The notes under the pieces: model-generated
Databases searched by the model: none
What the model was told of the DNA's origin: nothing
What the model saw: the letters and a program-made list of their open reading frames with translations, nothing else
In this document: positions 19,518 to 29,431 of the stretch, in pieces
Numbering within the stretch: the stretch's first letter is position 1
Layout of the letters: each line of letters opens with the position of its first letter
Source of the DNA: Desmodesmus armatus
Taxonomy: Eukaryota > Chlorophyta > Chlorophyceae > Sphaeropleales > Scenedesmaceae
Direction of reading: 5' to 3'
Length of the DNA stretch: 64,000 nt
Assembly: GCA_007449985.2 (NCBI GenBank)
Contig: VIIQ02000595.1
Location: 288,501 to 352,500, forward strand
Translations under genes and position numbers: made by a program

Positions 19518-20368
19518 TCACTCGTATCCCTCTTCATCGTCATTTTCACCCTCTGCTGCTGGTGCATCCCATATATCTTTGTCATCCTCACCCTCCTTGG
19601 GTGCTGCTGCTGCTGCCGCAGCCTTGACATCATTCCACAAGCTGGTGAAGCTGTCCTCGCTGAGCACAGCTGCATAGTACATCAGCTTTTGGTGCGATTG
19701 CACCACTGCCTGCGGCATAAGCAGCACAACGGTGCACCAAACAGGGTTTTGCAACTCAGCAGAATACCCTGCATCAGGCAATCCTTGGATGCACATTGTC
19801 ACCCACTGGTAAGTCAGTGTGGTTGCTTCGTGACCATGACAAACAGCTGCTGCCGGCTGCAAACAAACTGCATGCTTGCACGAGGTCGCCCATACCGTCA
19901 GATGCATGGCAATGCACACTCAGCACTATCATTAGGTTGCTGTCACAGCAACCTCAGTGTGCTGATAGGTGCTGCCACAACGTGTGACCATGTTGCTGTG
20001 TCAGGCATTTCCCTCGATGCCCACCTGTGGGTCCAGGCCCTTGTCTGTCAGCTTCTGATTGACCTGCTGCACATACTCTGCATGGCAGTCTGTGACCGAC
20101 CTGCACGTAAATGACAGGCGCTGGAGGGCGTCAACTTTGCCACACCATCAGTACTATTGCTAGGTAGCAGCGCAGACCCCCAGCCATGGCACTCCATGCC
20201 CGACAAGTCATGCCCCACAGTCAACGGACATGGTGTGCAGTCAGTGAGTACAGGAATGCCAGCAGGTTGTGCATGCCAGCACAATCTGCTGGCTGCCACT
20301 GACCTTCCTGACTGCTGCAGCTGTCTGATGGCATCATTGAGCTGCTTGAAATCAGTTTCTGTGAGGCC
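19518..20368 (-). CDS. Uncharacterised acidic-tailed protein, 5' part unresolved
   Basis: Not recognised. Three exons join in phase: 20368-20304, 20100-20025 and 19709-19518 (TGA). They encode about 110 residues that look helical and polar: GLTETDFKQLNDAIRQLQQS, TDCHAEYVQQVNQKLTDKG, HQKLMYYAAVLSEDSFTSLW. These are followed by an Ala run and a strongly acidic tail (EGEDDKDIWDAP, ENDDEEGYE). Upstream, about 20490-20610, a segment reading ALFAEFNASTDGQPGNSS with several cysteines may be another exon, but its phase does not join. The three in-phase junctions are the main evidence that the gene is real. Confidence 0.55.
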
Positions 20369-20956
20369 CTGCAGACAACACGAGGAACAGCTGGTGCTCT
20401 GGGAGAACCGTGTGGCATTCCAACATGCTTGCCATGCATACACGCCTCCACCGTTGTCATACACATCAAGAGCACCCGTTGATGTTCTTCATTTCCTGAT
20501 CCACGCACCACATCGCTCTGCACATCCCACATGATGTCTGCTCAAAGGGGATGCTGCTGTTTCCAGGCTGGCCGTCTGTGGATGCGTTGAACTCGGCAAA
20601 CAAAGCTGAAAAACGTCTTTTAGGTACGAGATATGATATAGAGTGTTGCGGCCCCCACGCTCTGTAAATCCTTTGTCTGACGGTTATCAGTCTGGGAGTC
20701 TGGGAGACACCGACGAACACTGTCAAAGGACAGTCCCCCTGATTCCCAGCAATCAAGTTTACAAAGTGGACATGCATACCACTGTGTATCTCCATGAAAT
20801 CTGTGCCGCAACAAGTCAAACTCGTTGACACATCAGATGTGTCCATGAGTTGACTTGCTCAGACCGAGCTGGTGTTTATGCCAATGGTGGCAGGAGCGCA
20901 TTCTTAGAGGCAGCTACAATCCCACTCACACTATTGTTTTTTAGTGTCCCTTGAAA

Positions 20957-21029
20957 TGGCCCATTCACCGTTTGCGCGATGGGCCACTGACCACTGACCA
21001 CTGGTCAGTGGGTTGACAAGTGTCAACCC
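20957..21029. repeat. Cluster of three adjacent hairpins
   Basis: Three inverted repeats in a row: TGGCCCAT/ATGGGCCA (20957-20964 and 20979-20986), CCACTGACCA/TGGTCAGTGG (20991-21000 and 21002-21011) and GGGTTGACA/TGTCAACCC (21010-21018 and 21021-21029). No gene overlaps. Role unknown. Confidence 0.8.
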
Positions 21030-22380
21030 AGCTGCCTGCATAGTTGCTGCAGAGCTGGTAGCACAGCGCTCAAATGAACTCCATTGAGCAAAGAAGAGGG
21101 TCTCTGGCAATATCTAACAATCACCAGTGAAAGGCGCTGCAGCTGCAGGAGACTGCTTGAATTGGCAAGTTGGTACACACGCACCCATGGCTTGCAAGCA
21201 GTTGCTCAAGTCCAACTTGTGTCAGGGGAACTGACACGCGCAGGCTGTCGCTGTTGTAGCTCCAAGTAGCACACAATGTTTCTGTAAGGTAGGCGATGTT
21301 GTCATCTTGGCCAATGACTATCTATCGGCTCCATGCATGGCATGCATGAGCAGCCTCACAGCAGTGTCGTTGACACAGCTGCAGGAGCATAGTGCCCCAG
21401 AGAGTGGAGAGTATCGCTGTGCGGTGAAAGTATCTACTTGTAACAACCTCCCCCTCAACAACCTGCCAAACCATGCACCTAATGTCTCAGTGGTCACCTC
21501 CACATCCCCTGTACGGTGTGGTATGTACCTTGGCAGCCAGTTGCTCGACTGGCAACCCTGGTTGCCTCTGCAACACATTGCTGTGCTGCTACTGCTGTCC
21601 GGGCATACCACCTTGCCCTAAGCACACCGATCTGCTCGGTCTGATGCCTTGTGGAAACCACTTGTTGAGAGATAGCAGTTCAACAAGTCTTTCGTCAACG
21701 GGAAGGGGCCAGTTTAGCTGAGCTAAGCTGAGACAGAATTGCCTGTGCTTGGTGAGCCAGGGTGCACTGTTGAGCCAGAGTGCAGCCCCTCCGCCACTGT
21801 CAAACAAGGTTCTGGACCCTTTTTCCTCACTTGGATGCAATACTTCTTTTGAACAACAATCAGAACAAACAGATGCCGCTTATGTGTGCTCTGCTTCGGC
21901 AGCAACTGAAGCAGTCAGGTTGGTACTTTCAACAGCTCGCCCTGCCCGGTGCCCCTGAACAATACTGGGATGATAGTTAACCATTTGCTGCACATTGAGA
22001 CGCATACACGCCACTCTGATTCGGCTTGTCCAGAACCCTGAAGCGGGGTTTAGGCTGGGCACCTTCCTTGCTCGCGATAAGTACCTGGGTCCCCAGACCA
22101 TTTTGGTAGTGGCTCACAACTCGTCTCCATAGGCCAAGCCACACAGTTTAATGCTTTCAAGCGTTCATGCATTTTTGAGCTTGCAGCAGCTGGTGGCGAA
22201 CACAGGTGGGCAGGCTTTGCCAGCTTCTCCCAATGTTTACTGGTGTTGCATGCGTGTTGTTTCATTGTTGTTTGTGTTGATGTGTGTTGTGTCTGCTGTG
22301 CGGTGTGCGCTTGTGAGGTGTCTACTGTCTTCTTTGGCTACCATTTCGACCTCCTACTCCAGGTAAGTTGTGCGTTTTGT
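21030..22380. other. No supported gene; one short dispersed repeat
   Basis: No coding region recognised. A segment at about 21402-21440 (GTGGAGAGTATCG...GCGGTGAAAGTATC) matches one at about 61371-61405, so it belongs to a repeat family. A donor-like CTCCAG/GTAAGT lies at 22366, just before the minisatellite, but no exon could be assigned to it. Confidence 0.4.
21402..21440 (+). repeat. Dispersed short repeat, copy 1
   Basis: Shares GTGGAGAGTA, GCGGTGAAAGTATC and flanking bases with 61371-61405 in the same orientation. Both copies are followed closely by a C-rich stretch. It may be the end of a transposable element. Confidence 0.65.
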
Positions 22381-22394
22381 GAGTGTTTGTTTTG

Positions 22395-23203
22395 TTTGTT
22401 GCGTGCTGCTGGGATGTTAGGCTGTTGGCCTCCACTCCAGCAGTGCTTGTATTGTGTGGTGTGTGCTGCTGGGGTGTTAGGCTGTTGGCCTCCACCCCAG
22501 CAGTACGTTGCTTGTGTGGTGTGTGCTGCTGGGGTGTTAGGCTGTTGGCCTCCACCCCAGCAGTACGTTGCTTGTGTGGTGTGTGCTGCTGGGGTGTTAG
22601 GCTGTTGGCCTCCATCCCAGCAGTACGTTGCTTGTGTGGTGTGTGCTGCTGGGGTGTTAGGCTGTTGGCCTCCACCCCAGCAGTGCTTGTCTTGTGTGGT
22701 GTGTGCTGCTGGGGTGTTAGGCTGTTGGCCTCCATCCCAGCAGTACGTTGCTTGTGTGGTGTGTGCTGCTGGGGTGTTAGGCTGTTGGCCTCCACCCCAG
22801 CAGTGCTTGTCTTGTGTGGTGTGTGCTGCTGGGGTGTTAGGCTGTTGGCCTCCACCCCAGCAGTACGTTGCTTGTGTGGTGTGTGCTGCTGGGGTGTTAG
22901 GCTGTTGGCCTCCACCCCAGCAGTGCTTGTCTTGTGTGGTGTGTGCTGCTGGGGTGTTAGGCTGTTGGTCTCCGCCCCAGCAGTACGTTGCTTGTGTGGT
23001 GTGTGCTGCTGGGGTGTTAGGCTGTTGGCCTCCACCCCAGCAGTACGTTGCTTGTGTGGTGTGTGCTGCTGGGGTGTTAGGCTGTTGGCCTCCACCCCAG
23101 CAGTACGTTGCTTGTGTGGTGTGTGCTGCTGGGGTGTTTGGCTGTTGGCCTCCACCCCAGCAGTACGTTGCTTGTGTGGTGTGTGCTGCTGGGGTGTCAG
23201 GGG
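22395..23203. repeat. 60-bp minisatellite, about 13 units
   Basis: Tandem units of exactly 60 bp with core GGTGTTAGGCTGTTGGCCTC. Two unit types differ in a ten-base block, CAGTACGTTG (A) or CAGTGCTTGT (B). From 22441 the order is B A A A B A B A B A A A A. First and last units are the most diverged. Because 60 is a multiple of three, all frames stay open and give spurious 20-residue repeat proteins on both strands. Confidence 0.97.
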
Positions 23204-23823
23204 TTTGCCTCCACGTGTATGCCGTGCATGTTGTTGTGTCCTTGGGTCAGGCGGCATCTGCTGCCCTTGGGGGTACCGGTGCATGTTGTTGTTGTTGTAC
23301 CCCACCGGTGCATGTTGTTGTTGTGTCCTTGGGTTGGGCGGCATTCGCGACCCTTGGTGATGCATGCCAAGGTCGTCGCCTGGTCAACCCTCTGGGTTGG
23401 CTAGGTAGCCAGTCGTGGAGGGTGCTGGTCTCAGACGTTCAAGATTGGCATACATATGCATTTCCTGATCACCAAGTTTGCGTCATACCCCACCAAACTG
23501 CTTCTGTAGCATCTGTCCTTGCCTTGCACGGGGAGTACATTCATATTCATCAGAGTGGATACAAGCGGTTACTTTGCTGCTGCAGACACTACCCTACTGC
23601 TGACAAGCACCCACTACAGTACAGCTGGCTGCAGTACGCCATTATGCATGTGACCCGCACCTTCATTCACATACTGCTCCTGACAACAAGTCTGTCATAT
23701 GCACCCATACCACACCACTGTGCACACGTGGGGGGGGGGGACTGTGGCTCCTCGTGCACCAACCCCAACAAGCACTGACAATCAGTCAGGCGTACAGGCC
23801 TGTCCCAAATAGTCAGTTGCTGC
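23204..23823. other. No supported gene
   Basis: Starts with short GTTGTTGTTG-rich partial repeats (CCGGTGCATGTTGTTG twice at 23275-23325). The rest holds no recognisable feature apart from a G-run at 23731-23740. Confidence 0.4.
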
Positions 23824-25559
23824 TTAGGTCATAGCCAGTGCAGTGTCATTCCTGTCCATGACTGTATCCACAACAGAGTCAATCCTGGACCGCCAAGGCA
23901 GCAGCGCAGGGCTAAACATGCTCTGCACCTGGTGCAGCACGCTGTGCTCAGGGGCCAGCTTATTGCCCCACCCCTCAAGAATCAACGTGGTGACCACACA
24001 GCCTGCTATATGGCCAGGCAGAGACACACCATGCACACGCACCAACTCCAGCACTGTCGACAGCGCCTCTGCCCCGCTGTCAAACTGCTCAGGCATCTCG
24101 ATCAGACCGCTGACAGTGCTGCTGCTGCTGCCACCCTGCTGGCTCTGCGCCTGCTGCTGCTCCCAGCGCATGCTTGCTGCCTCCTGCGCTGCAATCGTCT
24201 TCTTGAGAGTCTCGAAGGTGCCTTCCGTGTCGTCTATGAAAGACTGCGGGTCCTCGCAAGCCTGATCGGCCCCACTGAAGCGCAGCGTCCAGCGCGCAAC
24301 ATTGCGCCCATCAAGCGCGGCAAAGGACCTGCACATGCAGCAGCAGCGCGCACACACAGATGCACAAAAGTCAGCCTGTTGCACATGCAGCAGCAGCGCG
24401 CGCACACAGATGCACAAAAGTCAGCCTGTTGCACATGCAGCAGCAGCGCGCGCACACAGATGCACAAAAGTCAGCCTGTTGCAACAGTAAGGACTGCACT
24501 GCAGGCGGCTCCCTGCAGCCCGCCTATCACACAGGCATTGGTGAGCCATGGACAACTCCCCGCCACAGCGCATATGCGCTGTGTGCTGAAGTGAAGCACA
24601 TGCGCAGGACCCTAGAGTAACATGTGCGCCGTCTCTGAACACCACACACACTGTGTGCTGTATGCCTGCGCAATATCGAAATGCCACTGCGCTAGAATTC
24701 CATCCTCGTCGCCCACCTGAACAGCCCAATCATGTTGGTCTGGTCCTCAGCAGACAACTCAGTGGCCATGCCGGCATCCAGCAGCACGATGTGCGGCTGC
24801 AGCCAGCCCGCTGCAACACCCGTAAGGCGAGATTGCAGGGCCTGCAGCAGCGCAGCAGGGCCTCCTGCTGACCAAGCGCTGCCCAGCTGTGTCACCAGCG
24901 CCCACACACCCCTCCTGCCCTTGCTGCTGCTGCCCGGGTCCCCGCCAGCACTGGTGCTTGCCGTGTCTGCGTCTGCGCCTGCTGAGCCCTGCAGCTGCTG
25001 CTGCTGCGCTGCTGCTGCTGCTGCTGCTGCTGCAGCTGCTGCTGCTGCTGAGCCCTGCAGCTGTTGAGCCCTACAGCTGCTGCGGCAGCGTCAGCAGCGC
25101 CTGTGCTGTCTGCAGGCTGCAGGAGCTTCACTGCAACGACCTCAGCGCTGCTGCTATTGCTTGGGGTTGCGCCACTGCTGCTGGTGCTATCACCACCTTG
25201 CTGTGAGCGCAGTTGCTGCAGTGCTGAGCATCAACACACACATCAGCACAGCAGCAATGAAGTGGAAGCTCATGCAGTGACAGATGTGCTGCCACACCAA
25301 TGTTCAAATCTTCAAAACCCCCGAAGCAGATTACCCCTCACCGCAAAGCGCGCATTGAGCACCTCCACTCGCTGTTCCAACTCCAAATACTGCAACACAG
25401 CAGATAGCCCAGCGCCTTCATAGGCAGGCCCTCAGTGCTGGCCAAGGCAGTGACCGCCTTGTAAGTCACCCCCACCAGACCATGCGGCTGCTCCAGGCGC
25501 ACCAAGATGTTGCCTGGGTGCAGGTCGCTGTGGATGAGGTTGTCCATTTTGGTACACAT
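23824..25559 (-). pseudogene. ABC1/ADCK (UbiB-type) kinase, N-terminal half missing
   Basis: ABC1K proteins are atypical kinases linked to quinone and lipid metabolism in mitochondria and plastids. Visible in order: NLIHSDLHPGNILVRLE (catalytic-loop motif) near 25540-25490, LEQRVEVLNARFA at about 25380-25343, HIVLLDAGMATELS near 24800 (metal-binding DAG), and a last exon 24328-23824 (TAA) with HGVSLPGHIAGCVVTTLILE, most like ADCK2. The junction 24717/24328 joins in phase. Everything before the catalytic loop (KxGQ motif, ATP lobe) is absent: in-frame TGA codons stand just before the first segment, and only about 290 bases separate it from the upstream gene on the same strand. The CAG-repeat zone 24950-25090 also needs a frame change. 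A broken or 5'-truncated copy is the best reading; an assembly break is the alternative. Confidence 0.7.
24331..24480. repeat. 50-bp tandem repeat, three units
   Basis: Units 24331-24380, 24381-24430 and 24431-24480 (GCACATGCAGCAGCAGCGCG...) differ at a single base. On the minus strand they form the 3' end of the intron directly before the ABC1K exon starting at 24328, and each unit border carries a CAACAG acceptor-like site. Confidence 0.97.
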
Positions 25560-25846
25560 GTCATGCCATGACCATGATCAACGGGTTCCCAATGACAGCC
25601 CTAATGCTGTTGGTAGCACGCTACTGCATCCCATGCGAACACAGCACAGACCAGCATGGCCAAAAGACAGCCGTGGTCGGTCACAAGCAATTGCCAAGTT
25701 CTGTACTACAGTTAGTAACTGTGAATGGAACCAAACCAAACAAACAGAAGTGTTGCAGTACAACACAGGTATGGGGGACAAGGCTGGTCCCAACCTCGAC
25801 ACTACAGATGACCAGATTGTAAGGACGGACCAGCACAGAGCTAAAG
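25560..25846. other. Short spacer between two minus-strand genes
   Basis: Holds the DEG15 3' UTR. There is no room for the missing ABC1K half. Nothing else seen. Confidence 0.5.
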
Positions 25847-26009
25847 TCACAAGCTGCTTACAGGCTGCACCACAGCTGTGGGCAAGTAAGGCTGTAGGGC
25901 CCACAGCCTCGAACCAGCCACACTCTCCACATCCAACTGCTTCAGCCACTGCACAGCATCCTGCACTGCTGCACCCTGCACCTCTGGCAGCAACAGCAGT
26001 CCACCTCTG

Positions 26010-26060
<51 letters not shown>

Positions 26061-29000
26061 GCCCAGTCCCACACAGGCCTCAGCTCAGCAGCCGATATGC
26101 AAAAGTTGAGGTGTGGCAGTGTGCGACCCTTCACATGGCGTGCATTGCTTGTCACAAGCCCCACAAGCCTCCCAGCAGCATCTACTAGCGCACCCCCACT
26201 AGCACCAGAGTGCACCGCTGCTGTGCTGATAACCATGGATGGCTTCCACTCCTGCTGCTCCTGCTCCTGCTGCTGCTGGAAACAGCCCTGTCCTTTGTAG
26301 CTGCTGCTGCTGCTGACGACTGGCAGAGCAGCCACACGGCCTACACATCCCACAGTAACCGCAGGAGCTAGGCCCATCTGTGGGCCAAACAGCCCATGCC
26401 CAATTACGTAAGCCTCATCCCCAGGTGTGACGTCACTCCCAGGCGGCACCAGCTGCAGCGGCTGCAGTTGGCTGGGGCTGGTACCTGCCAATGCCCTGGG
26501 TAGAATCTGCAGCACTGCTAGGTCTAGGTAGTTGCTGAAGCAATACAGCACCTGCGCAGGAACCCAGATGGTACTGCTGCTACTGCTGCTGCTGCTGCTG
26601 TCGGAAGCGGCTGCGGGTGCAAGAGTGAGGCGGACACTCACAGTTGAGTCACTGGGGTCACTCAGATGCTGAGGGGGCAGTGGGTACAGTCGAGGCTGGC
26701 TGTGGCGTCTGCTGCTGCTGCTGCCCGAAGCTTGCGGCTGCGCTGCAAGCCTACTGCTGCTGCTGTCATTGCCGCTGATGCTGCTGTAGCTGTCTGCTTG
26801 CTGAATATCAGCAGAGGCAATACAAGCCCCTTGCAAGGCGCTTTGCTGCTGAGCTGCTGCTGCTGCAGCTGCCCCGCTCCCAGCAGCAGCAGCAGCAGCA
26901 GCGGTGCGGCTTGTGTTGCTTTTCTTGAATAGGTGTGCAACAGTGATCACCAGGCCGGTGTGAGTGATGAGCACTCCACTGCCCCAAGAGCGACCAGCAC
27001 GCACCATCACCACACCTGCAGGGGCTGAGGGCGGCAAGCCCTGATACCCTCTGCCGCTGCTGCTGCTGCTGCTGCTGGGTTTAAATTTACTGCTTCGTGC
27101 AGGCAATGCTGGCGGCCACAAAGGAGCAGCGGCAGTGGTGCCAGCAGCAGACACAACAGCATCTGCAGACCACACAACACCTTTACGCTGCTGCTGATGG
27201 CCAGCTGCGACGTTGTTTGAGCCCTGTGACCCTGCTGCTGCACCGGGCACTATCTGTTTCAAATGCACCTGCAGACGGCGCACAGGGGCTGTATCTTCAC
27301 CCATGGCAGCAGCAATGCTGCTGCAATCAGTGCCACACGGCTGCTGCTGCTGCTGCTGCTGCTGCTGAGCTTGTCCACCCTGTTGCTGGCCGTTGCACAC
27401 GTGCTGCTGCTGTTGCTGCGGGTGTTGCTCTATTGTCAGCTTTTCAGATTGCTGCCACAAAGCATGAGCAGCAACAGCATGCCTCCGCAATGCACCGTAG
27501 CTGCTGCTGCTGCTGCTGCTGCTGATACTGCTGCTGCTGCTGATACTGCGGCTGGTGTAGTCATTGGCAGCAGTGGCTCCAGGTTCACTGCTGCTGCCGT
27601 TGACGCCGCCCCCACCGCCGCAGCTGCTGCTGCTGCTGCTGCTACTGCTGCCGCCCGGCATGCAGGAGCAGCAGCTGTGTTCCTGCAGTATCCTGGCCAC
27701 ACCACCCAACTGTGGCATGGAACCAGGCACTGCTGCTGCTGCTGCTGTTAGCACTGCTGCTAGGTGTGCTGTGGGTATCCCGAGAAGCAGCTCTGCCTGG
27801 CTGCTGCTGTTGCTGAGTGGGACACCCAACACACCCAGCAATGCACCACAGGACCTGCATGCCAGACACATATTGCAGTGGAGCCAAGATACAAGCGGAG
27901 CCACTGACATTGTGATAGGTTGGATCAGGTGCAGCGGCAAGAGCAGGTGGACAATCAACGCTGTGCCATGAGTTTGGTTGGTACACAGTGGCATGCCAAG
28001 GCGGTGCCGAGCAGTTACATGCTGTGGGGGGACAGGGGAAGCATTGAATGTCTGGCTTCCTGGTGACCAGATTCTCCAATCGAATGGCTGGTGGCTGAAG
28101 GTTGGTTTATCAGCAGCATGGGTACACCGTCAGCTGCTCGTAGTGCCTGTTAGCAGAGCCCTGACTCAGTCTCACCTGCAGTGGATTGGTCCACCTTCCA
28201 TGCCTGGCATGCAGCGGCTGTCGTTAAGAAACAGAGGTGCTCCCACTGCTGCTGCTGCTGATGGGGCAGCAGCAGGCAGCAGGAGTGAGACGCAGCCGGT
28301 GACTACAGCCCCAAAGAACTGCTGCTCTGCCAGGCAGCCGAAAGGTGAGCCTGTCACTGTGACAGGCTGGCCCTGGCGCACACCAGCACTTGACTGCACC
28401 ACACTGTTACTGCTGTCAGCACTGCTACAGCTGCTGCTGCTGCTGCTGCTGCTGCTTTGACCCCTGTCACTTGAGATAATTGCTGCTGCTGCTGCTGCTG
28501 CAGCTGCAGCACTGCTGCTGTCCTTGCAACGCTGAGTAGCAGCTGCAGGCTGTTTGTGCAGCACAGGTGCTAGATCCACCTCTAGTACAGCCAGATGTGA
28601 CAGTATGTCTGGAGTTACTGCTGCTAGGGGCTGTTCATCTGCCAAGCACCACCCAAGCTTCCAGTCGGCTGCTGATGCTGCGTTGACTGACAGCAGTAGC
28701 TCCGACGCGGCTGCTTGGACAGCTGGGAGCGGGTAGACTGCCTTGAGCTCTGCAGGAATACGTATAAGCTGATGGCCAAAGTCAGGGAGGTTGATGAGGA
28801 TACTGATGTCAACAGAAGGGATCAGGTCGCAAGCTGATGCGGATGCGAGTCCGTGTCGACTGCTCCACTGAATGAAAGGGTACAAGCAGCTCAGTGGAGC
28901 CAGCACAACTCCTGTGCAGGATGATGGTGCATCTGCTGTTTTGGGTGCTGGTGCCTCTGCAGGCATGACCAGGATGCCGCTGCATGCAAGAGTCGTTCTG

Positions 29001-29101
29001 CCATTCCTGGAAACGTGGAAGGCATTGTACTTCGACTTGAGGCCCTTGCTGTCGGGGCCAGTCACTTGCAGTTGACAATGCATCAGTGCTGCTACAGCCA
29101 T
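25847..29101 (-). CDS. DEG15: DEG15-type peroxisomal processing protease (trypsin-like)
   Basis: DEG15/TYSND1 cleaves PTS2 presequences inside peroxisomes. Two exons: 29101-28186 and 27854-25847 (TGA), joined in phase 2 across a GT-AG intron, about 970 residues. N-terminal exon: LQVTGPDSKGLKSKYNAFHV, GSPFGCLAEQQFFGAVVTG and MPGMEGGPI, all typical of the non-proteolytic half. The second exon has the trypsin triad: His in GLVITVAHLF, Asp in NYLDLAVLQIL and Ser in HSGASGGALVD. YVIGHGLFGPQMGLAPAV and LVTSNARHVKGRTLPHLNF are also family-typical. Ser, Gln and Ala homopolymers make it longer than land-plant forms. The C-terminus SRLWAL...VQPVSSL ends in SSL, a plausible non-canonical PTS1 where plant homologues carry SKL; that targeting is inferred. 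Confidence 0.93.
28187..28460. other. DEG15 intron and flanking exon low-complexity
   Basis: The DEG15 intron is 28185-27855. CTG/CAG runs at 28430-28455 and 28480-28505 lie in the first exon and encode Ser and Ala stretches, the parts of the gene most exposed to length slippage. Confidence 0.6.
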
Positions 29102-29431
29102 GACATCGAGTTCCTGCAGCGTCGGTTGTTGGTGGGGAAGTATTATGCTTTCAATTGATTATGCACGCTGCTGCACGGTGTGAGACGGTCCGAGCAGTAA
29201 TAACAGTTTCAAATGAGCAGATCTGACCGATCCACATCAGTCATGTTCATGTCTTTGATCAAATCACACCTCCCCATCGCCTTGTCACACGTAGGGGCGA
29301 GTATGTCTTTCTCTGCTGTTGATGGATATTACGCGGCTGCTTCGTTTCCCTCTCATCTGCTGCTTCTTGTGGGCTGCCCGTTATCTGCTGCTGTGTTGTT
29401 GAAAGCATGACCTAGCACAGACACTGGTGCA

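Noticed and set aside
22395..23203. CRISPR array
   Set aside because: Units are contiguous with no unique spacers, and the genome is eukaryotic.
22243..23778. 511- and 347-codon open frames with 20-residue repeats
   Set aside because: A 60-bp unit keeps every frame open once it lacks stops. The frames overlap on both strands and share no domain, so a minisatellite explains them.
25110..25180. VVAVKLL taken as the catalytic lysine strand of the ABC1 kinase
   Set aside because: It lies after the LHPGN catalytic loop in the reading order, the wrong place for that strand, and next to a repeat-driven frame switch.
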